DNA of 64,000 bases, taken from positions 124,001 through 188,000 of the forward strand of contig CAXATO010000004.1 of the NCBI GenBank assembly GCA_963972255.1, in the 5' to 3' direction. The DNA comes from UBA1479 sp002706405 (lineage in GTDB: Bacteria; Pseudomonadota; Alphaproteobacteria; Rhodospirillales; Casp-alpha2). Shown in pieces: positions 25,134 to 33,862 of the stretch (position 1 is its first letter; every line of letters begins with the position of its first letter). Position numbers and translations under genes: made by a program. The notes beneath the pieces were generated by a model. That model had not been told where the DNA came from and searched no databases. It saw only the letters and a list, made by a program, of their open reading frames with translations.

Positions 25134-25925
25134 GTGACGCAATCGACCACGGACGCCCTGTCCCGCGATTGCCTGACCCTGGCCATGGACATGGCCGGGC
25201 GCGCGCGGGACATCGTTCTGCGCCATTACGACGCGGCGCTTGAGATCGAAGACAAGGCGGACCTCAGCCCCGTGACCCAGGCCGACCGCGAATGCGAAGC
25301 GGCGCTGCGCGACATGATCGGGGCCAGGTTTCCCAACCACGGCATCTTTGGCGAGGAATTCGGCGCGGAGAACGCCGATGCGGAATTCGTCTGGGTGCTC
25401 GACCCCATCGACGGCACCAAGGCCTTCATCACCGGCAAGCCCCTGTTCGGCACCCTGATCGGCCTGATGAAGGGCGGCGCCCCCTGGCTCGGCGTCATGG
25501 ACAACCCGGCGCTCGACGAAGTCTGGACCGGCGGCCCCGGCATGGACAGCACCCGCAACGGCAAGGCCGTGCGCTGCCGGCCCTGCCCGGATCTGGCCGC
25601 GGCCTGGCTTTACACCACCTCGCCGCAGATGCACGAAGGCCTGAATTTCGGGCGGTTCGAGGACCTGCGCCATCAAAGCCGCTACGCCATCTACGGCGGC
25701 GATTGCTACAGCTACGGCCAGTTGGCCCGCGGGCGCGCGGACCTGGTGTGCGACAGCAGCATGCAGCCTTATGATTATGTCGCCCTGGTGCCCATCGTCG
25801 AAGGAGCCGGCGGGCGCATGACCGACTGGTCCGGACGCACCCTGGGGCTGACCGGCGACAGCACGGTGATCGCCAGCGGCGACGCGGCGTTGCACGAACA
25901 GGCCGTGGCAGTGCTCGGCGACTGA
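25134..25925 (+). CDS. hisN: Histidinol-phosphatase (inositol monophosphatase family)
   Basis: A 263-residue Mg2+-dependent phosphatase. The IMPase motifs are visible: GEEFG (Glu), WVLDPIDGTKAFITGKPLFG (Asp-x-Ile-Asp-Gly-Thr) and the C-terminal MQPYDYVALVPIVEGAGG. The 'KAFITGKPLFGTLIGL' form is typical of the HisN subgroup that completes histidine synthesis in alphaproteobacteria and actinobacteria. The start codon is GTG at 25134. Inositol-phosphatase activity cannot be excluded. Confidence 0.9.
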   Translation: MTQSTTDALSRDCLTLAMDMAGRARDIVLRHYDAALEIEDKADLSPVTQADRECEAALRDMIGARFPNHGIFGEEFGAENADAEFVWVLDPIDGTKAFITGKPLFGTLIGLMKGGAPWLGVMDNPALDEVWTGGPGMDSTRNGKAVRCRPCPDLAAAWLYTTSPQMHEGLNFGRFEDLRHQSRYAIYGGDCYSYGQLARGRADLVCDSSMQPYDYVALVPIVEGAGGRMTDWSGRTLGLTGDSTVIASGDAALHEQAVAVLGD

Positions 25926-26044
25926 ATTCGGCCATAGGCTTGCCATATTGCCCACGCAGTTCTAGGGGCATCACTTCGTGACCAGAACCGGCTAATCTCC
26001 ATATTCCGACGCAGCGAACACCGCATTCCCGGGGGAAACTTAAG

Positions 26045-27868
26045 ATGCGAATTCTGAGCGCCCTTTTCGTCCTCACCTGGCTGACCGTGATCGGCCTGCC
26101 CGCTCAGGCGGCCGATCCGGCCCACGGCCTCGCCATGCACGGCGACCTGAAGTACGGCCCGGACTTCAAGCATTTCGACTACGTGAACCCGAACGCCCCC
26201 AAGGGCGGCACCGTGCGCCTGGGGGCGACCGGCTCGTTCGACAGCTTCAACCCCTTCATCATCAAGGGCACGGCGACGGGGGCGGCGAGCTTCGTCTACG
26301 ACACCCTGATGGACGACGCGGCGGACGAGCCGTTCAGCCAGTACGGCCGCCTGGCCGAGACCGTAACCATGCCGGCGGACCGGTCCTGGGTGGAATTCAC
26401 CCTGCGCAAGGAAGCCCGCTGGCATGACGGTATGCCGGTGACCGTCGACGACGTGATTTTTTCCTTCAATATCCTGGTCAAGGAGGGGGCGCCTTTCTAC
26501 CGCTTCTATTACGCCAACGTGGCCGAGGTGACGCAGACCGGCGAGCGGTCCGTGAAATTCACCTTCAAGCCGAGCGAGAACCGGGAGCTGCCGCTGATCA
26601 TCGGCCAGTTGACGGTACTGCCCAAGCACTATTGGAAGGACAAGGAATTCAACAAGACGACCCTGGAGCCGCCGCTCGGCTCCGGGCCCTACAAGATCAC
26701 CGAGTTCGAGGCCGGCCGCTTCGTCAAGCTGTCCCGCGTCAAGGATTACTGGGGCCGAGACATCCCGGTGATGAAGGGCACCAACAATTTCGACGAGATC
26801 ATTTTCGACTATTACCGCGATTCCAACGTGGCACTGGAGGCCTTCCTGGCCGGACGTTACGACTACAAGTCGGAGAATTCGTCCAAGGCTTGGGCCACGG
26901 CCTATGAAACGCCCGCGGTGAAGAAGGGCGTTCTGATCAAGGAACAGATCCATCACGACCGGCCGGCGGGCATGCAGGGCTTCGCCTTCAACACCCGGCG
27001 CGAGATGTTCAGCGACCCCCAGGTGCGCCACGCCCTGGCCTATGCCTTCAACTTCGAATGGTCGAACAAGGCCCTGTTCTATGGCCAGTACGAACGCACC
27101 CGCAGTTATTTCCAGAATTCGGAGATGGCGGCGACGGGCCTGCCGGGGCCGGAGGAACTGAAGCTGCTGGAACCTTTCCGCGCCGAGTTGCCGCCGGAAG
27201 TCTTCACCCAGGAGTACAACCCGCCCAAAGGCGATGCGAGCGGCAACATCCGCGGCAATCTGCGCACGGCGTCCAAGCTGCTGACCGAAGCCGGCTGGGT
27301 GATCAAGGACGGCAAGCGGGTCAACGCCAAGACCGGCAAGCCCTTCGCCTTTGAAATGCTGCTGGTCTCCCCCCTGTTCGAGCGCATCGCCCTGCCCTTC
27401 GCCAAGAACCTGGAAAAGTTGGGCATCGCCATGTCCGTGCGCACCATCGACACGGCCCAGTACCGCCGCCGCCTGGACACCTTCGATTTCGACATGGTGG
27501 TCGGCGGCTTCGGACAATCCCTGTCGCCGGGCAACGAACAGCGGGAATTCTGGTCCACGGCGGCGGCCGACCAGGAAGGCTCTCGCAACATCATCGGCAT
27601 CAAGTCCAAGGCCGTCGACGCCATCGTCGAAAAGCTGATCGCCGCCCCGTCGCGCAAGGACCTGGTCATCGCCTCGCGGGCGCTCGACCGCGTGCTGCAA
27701 TGGGGCCACTACATGATCCCCAACTGGCATGCGCCCTATGACCGCATCGCCTATTGGGACAAGTTCGCCCGCCCCAAAGTGACGCCGACGCGCGGCAACC
27801 AGCTGTTCGCCTGGTGGGTCGATGCGGCCAAGGCCAAGTCGCTTTCCGACCGCAAGAAGGGGTTGTAA
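26045..27868 (+). CDS. yejA: Peptide ABC transporter substrate-binding protein (YejA-like)
   Basis: A 607-residue periplasmic solute-binding protein of family 5, with signal peptide to about residue 23 (LPAQAADPAHG). YejA-like features are MHGDLKYGPDFKHFDYVNPN, GTVRLGATGSFDSFNPF, PLGSGPYKITEFEAGR and the C-terminal MIPNWHAPYDRIAYWDKFA. The cognate permease and ATPase genes follow, so it captures oligopeptides (microcin C-type import in E. coli). Confidence 0.94.
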   Translation: MRILSALFVLTWLTVIGLPAQAADPAHGLAMHGDLKYGPDFKHFDYVNPNAPKGGTVRLGATGSFDSFNPFIIKGTATGAASFVYDTLMDDAADEPFSQYGRLAETVTMPADRSWVEFTLRKEARWHDGMPVTVDDVIFSFNILVKEGAPFYRFYYANVAEVTQTGERSVKFTFKPSENRELPLIIGQLTVLPKHYWKDKEFNKTTLEPPLGSGPYKITEFEAGRFVKLSRVKDYWGRDIPVMKGTNNFDEIIFDYYRDSNVALEAFLAGRYDYKSENSSKAWATAYETPAVKKGVLIKEQIHHDRPAGMQGFAFNTRREMFSDPQVRHALAYAFNFEWSNKALFYGQYERTRSYFQNSEMAATGLPGPEELKLLEPFRAELPPEVFTQEYNPPKGDASGNIRGNLRTASKLLTEAGWVIKDGKRVNAKTGKPFAFEMLLVSPLFERIALPFAKNLEKLGIAMSVRTIDTAQYRRRLDTFDFDMVVGGFGQSLSPGNEQREFWSTAAADQEGSRNIIGIKSKAVDAIVEKLIAAPSRKDLVIASRALDRVLQWGHYMIPNWHAPYDRIAYWDKFARPKVTPTRGNQLFAWWVDAAKAKSLSDRKKGL

Positions 27869-27923
27869 AGCCGGCCCATCGGAACGGTAGCCGCACGGGC
27901 CGCCAGGCCGTATCATCACCGCC

Positions 27924-29042
27924 ATGTTCGCATATATCCTCCGCCGACTGCTGCTGATCCCGCCGACGCTGCTCGGCATCATGATCATCAATTTCGCCGT
28001 GGTGCAGATTCTGCCCGGCGGGCCGGTCGAGCAATTGATCGCCCAGATCGCCGGCGACGACGTGTCGTCCACCGCCCGGGTGTCCGGCGACGGCGGGTCC
28101 GAGGTCATGGCCGCCAAGCGCCCGGCCCAGGGATCGGGCGGCGACAGTACGGTGACCAGCAAGTACCGAGGGGCCCAGGGCCTGCCGCCCGAATTCATCA
28201 AGGACCTGGAACGCCAGTTCGGTTTGGACAAGCCGGCGCACGAGCGCTTCTGGTTGATGATGAAGCGCTATGCGACCTTCGATTTCGGCGACAGTTATTT
28301 CCGCGACCAGTCGGTGATGCAGCTGGTGCTCGACAAGATGCCGGTGTCGATCTCGCTCGGCCTGTGGACGACGCTGCTGGTCTATCTGATCTCGATCCCG
28401 CTGGGCGTCGCCAAGGCCGTGCGCGACGGATCGAAATTCGACATCTGGACCTCGGGCCTGGTGATCTTCGGCAACGCCGTGCCGGGCTTCCTGTTCGCGA
28501 TCCTGCTGATCGTGCTGTTCGCCGGCGGGCGCTATTGGGACATTTTCCCCCTGCGCGGGCTGGTCTCGGAAAACTTCGCTGAGCTTTCGACCTGGGAACA
28601 GGTGAAGGATTATTTCTGGCACCTGACCCTGCCGATCTCGTCCATGGTCATCGGCGGCTTCGCCGGGCTGACCATGCTGACCAAGAATTCGTTTCTCGAG
28701 CAGATCAACCAGCAATACGTGGTGACCGCCCGGTCCAAGGGCCTGACGGAACATCAGGTGCTTTACGGCCACGTGTTCCGCAACGCCATGCTGATCGTGA
28801 TCGCCGGATTTCCCTCGGCCTTCATCGGCATCCTGTTCACGGGGGCGCTGCTGACCGAGGTCATTTTCTCCCTCGACGGGCTGGGGCTGCTGGGCTTCGA
28901 CGCGGCGCTGACCCGCGATTATCCGGTGATGTTCGCGACGCTGTATTTCTTTACCCTGCTGGGCTTGGTCATGGGCATCATCGGCGACCTCATGTACCAC
29001 ATCATCGACCCGCGCATTGACTTCGACGCACGCGAGGTGTGA
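27924..29042 (+). CDS. yejB: Peptide ABC transporter permease (YejB-like)
   Basis: A 372-residue inner-membrane permease of the DppB/OppB type, with the YejB-specific long periplasmic insertion after the first membrane helix (residues ~35-95). MFAYILRRLLLIPPTLLGIM starts the protein and the EAA-like loop is RSKGLTEHQVLYGHVFRNAM. It ends 4 bp before the yejE start and lies 55 bp behind yejA. Confidence 0.94.
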   Translation: MFAYILRRLLLIPPTLLGIMIINFAVVQILPGGPVEQLIAQIAGDDVSSTARVSGDGGSEVMAAKRPAQGSGGDSTVTSKYRGAQGLPPEFIKDLERQFGLDKPAHERFWLMMKRYATFDFGDSYFRDQSVMQLVLDKMPVSISLGLWTTLLVYLISIPLGVAKAVRDGSKFDIWTSGLVIFGNAVPGFLFAILLIVLFAGGRYWDIFPLRGLVSENFAELSTWEQVKDYFWHLTLPISSMVIGGFAGLTMLTKNSFLEQINQQYVVTARSKGLTEHQVLYGHVFRNAMLIVIAGFPSAFIGILFTGALLTEVIFSLDGLGLLGFDAALTRDYPVMFATLYFFTLLGLVMGIIGDLMYHIIDPRIDFDAREV

Positions 29043-29046
29043 CGCC

Positions 29047-30153
29047 GTGAGCCCCGACACGACCCCCGGCACCGTAACCGCCACCGACACCACCGCGCCG
29101 CCGCTGCCCGGCCGGCGCGTGTTCGGCATGCGCATTACGCCGCTGACGGAACGGCGGCTCGCCAATTTCCGGCGCAACCGCCGGGGCTACTGGTCGCTGT
29201 GGATTTTCGTGCTGATGTTCGTGCTGTCGCTGGGGGCGGAGCTGATCGCCAACGACAAGCCGTTCCTGGTCTATTTCAACGGGGGGTTCTATGTCCCCGT
29301 GGCCGAAGAATATGCGGAAACCACCTTCGGCGGCGAATTCGCGACCGAAGCCGATTACCGCGACCCATATGTCAAAGACCTGATCAACGCCAAGGGCTGG
29401 ATGATCTGGCCGCCCATTCCCTATTCCTACGACACGGTCATCAAGGACCTGCCGGGCCCGGCCCCGTCGCCGCCGTCGCTCGACAACTGGCTGGGCACCG
29501 ACGACCAGGGCCGCGACGTGATGGCGCGCATGATCTACGGCTTTCGCATTTCCGTTCTGTTCGGCCTGGCGCTGACGGCGATCAGTGCGGTGATCGGCAT
29601 CGCCGCCGGCGCCGTGCAGGGCTATTTCGGCGGCTGGATCGACCTGTTGGCCCAGCGCTTCATGGAGGTCTGGTCGGGCCTGCCGACGCTCTACCTGCTG
29701 ATCATCCTGGCCAGCGTGGTCACGCCCAGTTTCTGGTGGATTCTGGGTCTGATGCTGATGTTTTCCTGGATGGCCTTCGTCGGCGTGGTGCGCGCCGAAT
29801 TCCTGCGCGCGCGCAATTTCGATTACGTGCGGGCCGCCCGGGCCCTGGGCGTGTCCGACGGGGTTATCATGTTCAAGCATGTCCTGCCCAACGCCATGGT
29901 CGCGACCCTGACCTTCCTGCCGTTCATCCTGTCGGGCTCCATCACCACCCTAACCTCGCTCGATTTCCTGGGCTTCGGCCTGCCCGCCGGATCGCCGTCC
30001 CTGGGTGAACTGCTGAACCAGGGCAAGAACAACATCCAGGCCCCCTGGCTGGGCTTCACGGCGTTCTTCTCGCTCGCCATCATGCTGTCGCTGCTGGTCT
30101 TCGTCGGCGAGGCCGTGCGCGACGCCTTCGATCCCCGGAAGGTCTTCAAATAA
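29047..30153 (+). CDS. yejE: Peptide ABC transporter permease (YejE-like)
   Basis: A 368-residue DppC/OppC-type permease with N-terminal OppC segment (RRLANFRRNRRGYWSLWIFV), a long periplasmic stretch characteristic of YejE, LGTDDQGRDVMARMIYGFRI and the EAA loop ARALGVSDGVIMFKHVLPNAM. I use GTG 29047 as start because it follows directly on yejB; an earlier ATG at 29017 would overlap yejB. The stop overlaps the yejF start by 1 bp. Confidence 0.94.
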   Translation: MSPDTTPGTVTATDTTAPPLPGRRVFGMRITPLTERRLANFRRNRRGYWSLWIFVLMFVLSLGAELIANDKPFLVYFNGGFYVPVAEEYAETTFGGEFATEADYRDPYVKDLINAKGWMIWPPIPYSYDTVIKDLPGPAPSPPSLDNWLGTDDQGRDVMARMIYGFRISVLFGLALTAISAVIGIAAGAVQGYFGGWIDLLAQRFMEVWSGLPTLYLLIILASVVTPSFWWILGLMLMFSWMAFVGVVRAEFLRARNFDYVRAARALGVSDGVIMFKHVLPNAMVATLTFLPFILSGSITTLTSLDFLGFGLPAGSPSLGELLNQGKNNIQAPWLGFTAFFSLAIMLSLLVFVGEAVRDAFDPRKVFK

Positions 30154-31778
30154 TGTCCAAGCTGCTGGAAATCGACGATCTGCACGTCACCTTCGGCGCC
30201 GGGGACGGCGCCGTCACGGCCGTGCAGGGGGCGAGCCTGACCATCGACAAGGGCGAGACCCATGCGCTGGTCGGGGAATCCGGGTCGGGCAAATCGGTGA
30301 CCGCCCTGTCGGTCATGCAGCTGCTGCCTTATCCGCTCGCCCGCCACCCCAAGGGATCGATCAAGTTCAACGGCGGGGAACTGATGGGCGCACCCGGCGG
30401 GGTCTTGCGCAAGATCCGCGGCAACCAGATCGCGATGATCTTTCAGGAACCGCTGACCAGCCTCAACCCGCTGCATTCCATCGAAAAGCAGATCGCCGAG
30501 GTCCTGTTCCTGCATCAGCACATGACGGCCAAGCAGGCCCGCGTCCGGGTGCTGGAACTGCTCGACCTGGTCGGTCTGGGCGAGGCCGGGTCGCGCCTGC
30601 AATCCCTGCCCCATGAATTTTCCGGCGGCCAGCAGCAGCGCATCATGATCGCCATGGCGCTCGCCAACAATCCGGACCTGCTGATCGCCGACGAGCCGAC
30701 GACGGCCCTGGACGTCACCATCCAGGCCCAGGTCCTGAAGCTGATGAAGGAGATTCAGCAGAAGCTGGGCATGGCCATGCTGCTGATCACCCATGACCTT
30801 GGCATCGTGCGGCGCATGGCGGATACGGTTTCGGTCATGAACGACGGGCGGATCGTCGAACAGAACGCAACCGAGACGTTGTTCAACACCCCGCAGCACG
30901 ACTATACCCGCCACCTTCTGGCCGCCGAGCCCAAGGGCCGGCCCGAACCCGCCGACCCGGCCGCGCCGGAGGTACTGCAGGGCCGCGACCTGAAAGTGTG
31001 GTTCCCCGTCAAACGCGGGTTCCTGCGCCGCACGGTCGACCATATCAAGGCCGTCGACGGCATCTCATTGGCGCTCAAACGCGGCCATACGCTCGGCATC
31101 GTCGGCGAATCGGGCTCGGGCAAAAGCACCCTCGGCCGGGCCTTGCTGCGCCTGGAACGGTCCCGGGGCGACATCCTGTTCGAAGGCGCCAACATTCAGG
31201 GCTGGCAGTTCAAGCAGATGCGGCCCCTACGCCGGGAAATGCAGATCGTGTTCCAGGACCCCTTCGGCAGTTTGAGCCCGCGGCTTTCGGTCGGCCAGAT
31301 CATCGAGGAAGGCCTGATCGTCCATGGTCTCGGCGGGGACGCCCAGGCGCGCCGGCAACTGGTGGCCGAGGCCCTGCACGAGGTCGGCCTGACGCCCGAG
31401 ATGCAGGACCGCTACCCCCACGAATTCTCCGGCGGCCAGCGCCAGCGCATTTCCATCGCCCGGGCCCTGGTGCTCAAGCCCAAGTTGATCGTCCTGGACG
31501 AGCCGACCTCGGCGCTCGACATGTCCGTGCAGGCGCAGATCGTCGAATTGCTGCGCGACTTGCAAAAGAAGCACGATCTGGCCTACCTGTTCATCTCCCA
31601 CGATCTGAAGGTGGTGCGCGCCGTCAGCCATGAGATTGCCGTCATGCGCCAAGGCCGCGTCGTCGAATACGGATCTGCACAGCAGATCATCGACGAACCC
31701 AAGGATCCCTACACCAAGGCCCTGATGGCCGCCGCCTTCGAATTGAAGGCCGACGAAACCGGAGTCGTTTCAACATAA
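30153..31778 (+). CDS. yejF: Peptide ABC transporter ATP-binding protein (YejF-like, two NBDs)
   Basis: A 541-residue fusion of two ATPase domains powering YejBE. Each half has a Walker A (GESGSGKSVTAL; GESGSGKSTLGRA), an ABC signature (FSGGQQQRIMIAMAL; FSGGQRQRISIARAL), a Walker B (LLIADEPTTALD; LIVLDEPTSALD) and an H-loop His. All catalytic residues are intact in both halves. It overlaps yejE and the next gene by 1 bp each, so the five genes form one operon. Confidence 0.96.
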   Translation: MSKLLEIDDLHVTFGAGDGAVTAVQGASLTIDKGETHALVGESGSGKSVTALSVMQLLPYPLARHPKGSIKFNGGELMGAPGGVLRKIRGNQIAMIFQEPLTSLNPLHSIEKQIAEVLFLHQHMTAKQARVRVLELLDLVGLGEAGSRLQSLPHEFSGGQQQRIMIAMALANNPDLLIADEPTTALDVTIQAQVLKLMKEIQQKLGMAMLLITHDLGIVRRMADTVSVMNDGRIVEQNATETLFNTPQHDYTRHLLAAEPKGRPEPADPAAPEVLQGRDLKVWFPVKRGFLRRTVDHIKAVDGISLALKRGHTLGIVGESGSGKSTLGRALLRLERSRGDILFEGANIQGWQFKQMRPLRREMQIVFQDPFGSLSPRLSVGQIIEEGLIVHGLGGDAQARRQLVAEALHEVGLTPEMQDRYPHEFSGGQRQRISIARALVLKPKLIVLDEPTSALDMSVQAQIVELLRDLQKKHDLAYLFISHDLKVVRAVSHEIAVMRQGRVVEYGSAQQIIDEPKDPYTKALMAAAFELKADETGVVST

Positions 31779-32728
31779 TGGTTACCGTTCTCTACATGGC
31801 CCCCGGGGATAAGCCCGATCCCTGGCGGGACGCCTTTCTTGCGCAGATGCCCGATGCCGATTTCCGCGTGTGGTCCGACGATCCGGCCAAGGATGAAACC
31901 GGCGATCCCGCCGACATCCAATACGCCATCGTGTGGAAACCCAAGCCGGGGGTGCTCAAGAGCCTGCCGAACCTGAAGGCGATCTTTTCCATGGGGGCCG
32001 GAGTCGATCATCTGTGGAATGACCCGGAATTGCCGGACGGCGTGCCATTGGTGCGCCTGGTCGACCGCTGCCTGACCCAGGGGATGAGCGAATACGTCCT
32101 GTATTGGACGATCCACCATCACCGCAAGATGGGCGTCTATGCCGGCTGGACCGCCGAACACCGCTGGAAGCGCCTGCGCCAGGCCGACGCCGAACAGCGC
32201 CGGGTCGGCATTCTCGGCCTGGGTGAGCTGGGCAGCGACGCGGCGCAAAAGCTGGTGCCCCTGCATTACCAGGTCGCCGGATGGGCGCGCACGAAGAAGG
32301 ACATTCCCGGCGTCGAAAGCTTCCACGGCCCGGACCAGTTGATCCCGTTCCTCAACCGCACGGAAATCCTGGTCTGCCTGCTGCCGCTGACGCCGGACAC
32401 GCAGGGCATCATCAACAAGGACACCCTGGCCGCCCTGCCCAAGGGGGCCTGCCTGATCAATTGTGCGCGCGGCGGCCATGTGGTCGACGACGACCTGATC
32501 GCGGCGATCGAGTCCGGGCATATCGAGGCGGCGACGCTCGACGTGTTCCACACGGAGCCGCTGCCCGACGATCATCCCTACTGGTCTCACCCCAAGGTCA
32601 CCGTGACGCCGCATATGGCGAGCCTGACCGTGCCCCATTCGTCGACCGAATGGTACGTGAAGAACATCCAGCGCATGGAAGCGGGCGAGCCGCCGCTCAA
32701 CACGGTCGACCGCGGCACGCGGTATTAA
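31778..32728 (+). CDS. ghrA: Glyoxylate/hydroxypyruvate reductase A-type 2-hydroxyacid dehydrogenase
   Basis: A 316-residue NAD(P)H-dependent dehydrogenase. The Rossmann motif is GILGLGELGSDAAQ, the substrate Arg is in NCARGGHVVDDDL, the Glu in LDVFHTEPLPDDHP and the catalytic His in VTPHMASLT; the N-terminal FSMGAGVDHLW is typical for GhrA. Its ATG shares one base with the yejF stop, so it belongs to the peptide-uptake operon, an unusual partner. Confidence 0.9.
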   Translation: MVTVLYMAPGDKPDPWRDAFLAQMPDADFRVWSDDPAKDETGDPADIQYAIVWKPKPGVLKSLPNLKAIFSMGAGVDHLWNDPELPDGVPLVRLVDRCLTQGMSEYVLYWTIHHHRKMGVYAGWTAEHRWKRLRQADAEQRRVGILGLGELGSDAAQKLVPLHYQVAGWARTKKDIPGVESFHGPDQLIPFLNRTEILVCLLPLTPDTQGIINKDTLAALPKGACLINCARGGHVVDDDLIAAIESGHIEAATLDVFHTEPLPDDHPYWSHPKVTVTPHMASLTVPHSSTEWYVKNIQRMEAGEPPLNTVDRGTRY

Positions 32729-32734
32729 CCACCC

Positions 32735-32810
32735 GTCACCCCCGGGCTTGACCCGGGGGTCCATCTTCGCGTTGGCAATGGATTGCCGGGTCACGCCCGG
32801 CAATGACGAA
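32735..32810. repeat. Tandem-hairpin intergenic repeat
   Basis: Two perfect 9-bp stems in a row: ACCCCCGGG / CCCGGGGGT (32738-32760) and ATTGCCGGG / CCCGGCAAT (32782-32804), each with a 5-nt loop. The sequence style (GTCA-C-rich palindrome-TCCATC ... ATGGATTGCCGGGT ... ATGACG) matches the extragenic palindromes common in alphaproteobacteria. It separates convergent ghrA and uppP and may work as a bidirectional terminator. Confidence 0.75.
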
Positions 32811-32827
32811 CGAGAAATGCGCGCCGG

Positions 32828-33643
32828 TCAGTTGAACGGGGCGACGTAGCCGTAGGCGACGGCCAGCAGGAACAGCCCCAGCACGATGCGGTAGACCACG
32901 AAGGGCGTGAAGTTGGCGCGCCTGAGCCAGGCCATCATCAGGGCGATGGCGATGAGCGCCGTAATGAAGGCGAGCCCCGCCGCCGTGAAGGCGTCGGCGG
33001 TCAGCGCCACGTCACCCGTGCGCCACAGCTCATAGCCCTTCAAGGCCCCCGCCCCGACGATCGCCGGGATCGACAGCAGCATGGAAAAGCGGGCGGCGTC
33101 CGTGCGCTCCATGCCCAGGAGCCGCGCCGCCGTCATGGTGATGCCCGAGCGCGAGGTGCCCGGGATCAGCGCCAAGCACTGGGCGATGCCGATCACCAGG
33201 GCGTCGGAAATCTCCAGATGCTCGATGCGGCGGAGCGTCATGCCGATATGATCGACGACATACAGCAGAATCCCGAACCCGAGGGTCGCCCAGGCGATCA
33301 ATTCGAGCGAGCGCAGGCCGTTCGGGTAATATTCGTTGAGGGCGTAGCCGGCACCGATCACCGGCAGGGTCGCCAGAATGACCAGCCCGGCCAGCTTGGC
33401 CCCCCGGTCGCGCCGGCCCTTGAGCATACGGCCCAGGCCCGACAGCATGTCCCAGATGTCGCGATGGACGTAGAGCACCACGGCGCCCAGCGTGCCGACA
33501 TGAACGGCGACGTCGATCACCAATCCCTGGTCAGGCCAGGCCAAAAGCCGCGGCGTGACGGCAAGATGGGCCGATGAGGACACGGGCAGAAACTCCGTGA
33601 CCCCCTGAATCAGCGCTAAAATCGCAAGATGTAGTGTAGGCAA
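32828..33643 (-). CDS. uppP: Undecaprenyl-diphosphatase
   Basis: A 271-residue inner-membrane enzyme that dephosphorylates undecaprenyl-PP to recycle the lipid carrier for peptidoglycan. Both active-site regions are intact: QGVTEFLPVSSSAHL and ALIPGTSRSGITMTAARLLG. About eight membrane segments. Such proteins also give bacitracin resistance (BacA). It is divergent from gltB across 219 bp. Confidence 0.96.
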   Translation of the reverse strand: MPTLHLAILALIQGVTEFLPVSSSAHLAVTPRLLAWPDQGLVIDVAVHVGTLGAVVLYVHRDIWDMLSGLGRMLKGRRDRGAKLAGLVILATLPVIGAGYALNEYYPNGLRSLELIAWATLGFGILLYVVDHIGMTLRRIEHLEISDALVIGIAQCLALIPGTSRSGITMTAARLLGMERTDAARFSMLLSIPAIVGAGALKGYELWRTGDVALTADAFTAAGLAFITALIAIALMMAWLRRANFTPFVVYRIVLGLFLLAVAYGYVAPFN

Positions 33644-33795
33644 GGCGCGCTCCTACGACTTTTGGGTCTTCTAGCCGATCGCCGGGACCCTGCCAAGGGG
33701 CCGTGAAGGCCGGGCCTGCGATTGTGCACCTGCTCATAAGGACCGAAACGGGCCAATTTCCTTTGATTTTTATGACAGTTGAGGGAGGTTTTTGT

Positions 33796-33824
33796 TTGGC
33801 GTCCGGGGTCTGGATTGCTATCTA
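33796..33824 (+). promoter_or_regulatory. Candidate sigma-70 promoter of gltBD
   Basis: TTGGCG (33796-33801) and TATCTA (33819-33824) are separated by 17 bp and lie 38 bp upstream of the gltB start. Upstream is an AT- and T-rich stretch (33760-33797). Confidence 0.45.
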
Positions 33825-33862
33825 AATGGGCTCTCAAGAACCCGCGAATAGGAAGTTAACGC

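Noticed and set aside
33780..33830. Sigma-54 promoter for gltBD.
   Set aside because: GG and GC elements are not at the mandatory spacing; a sigma-70-like TTGGCG-17-TATCTA fits better.
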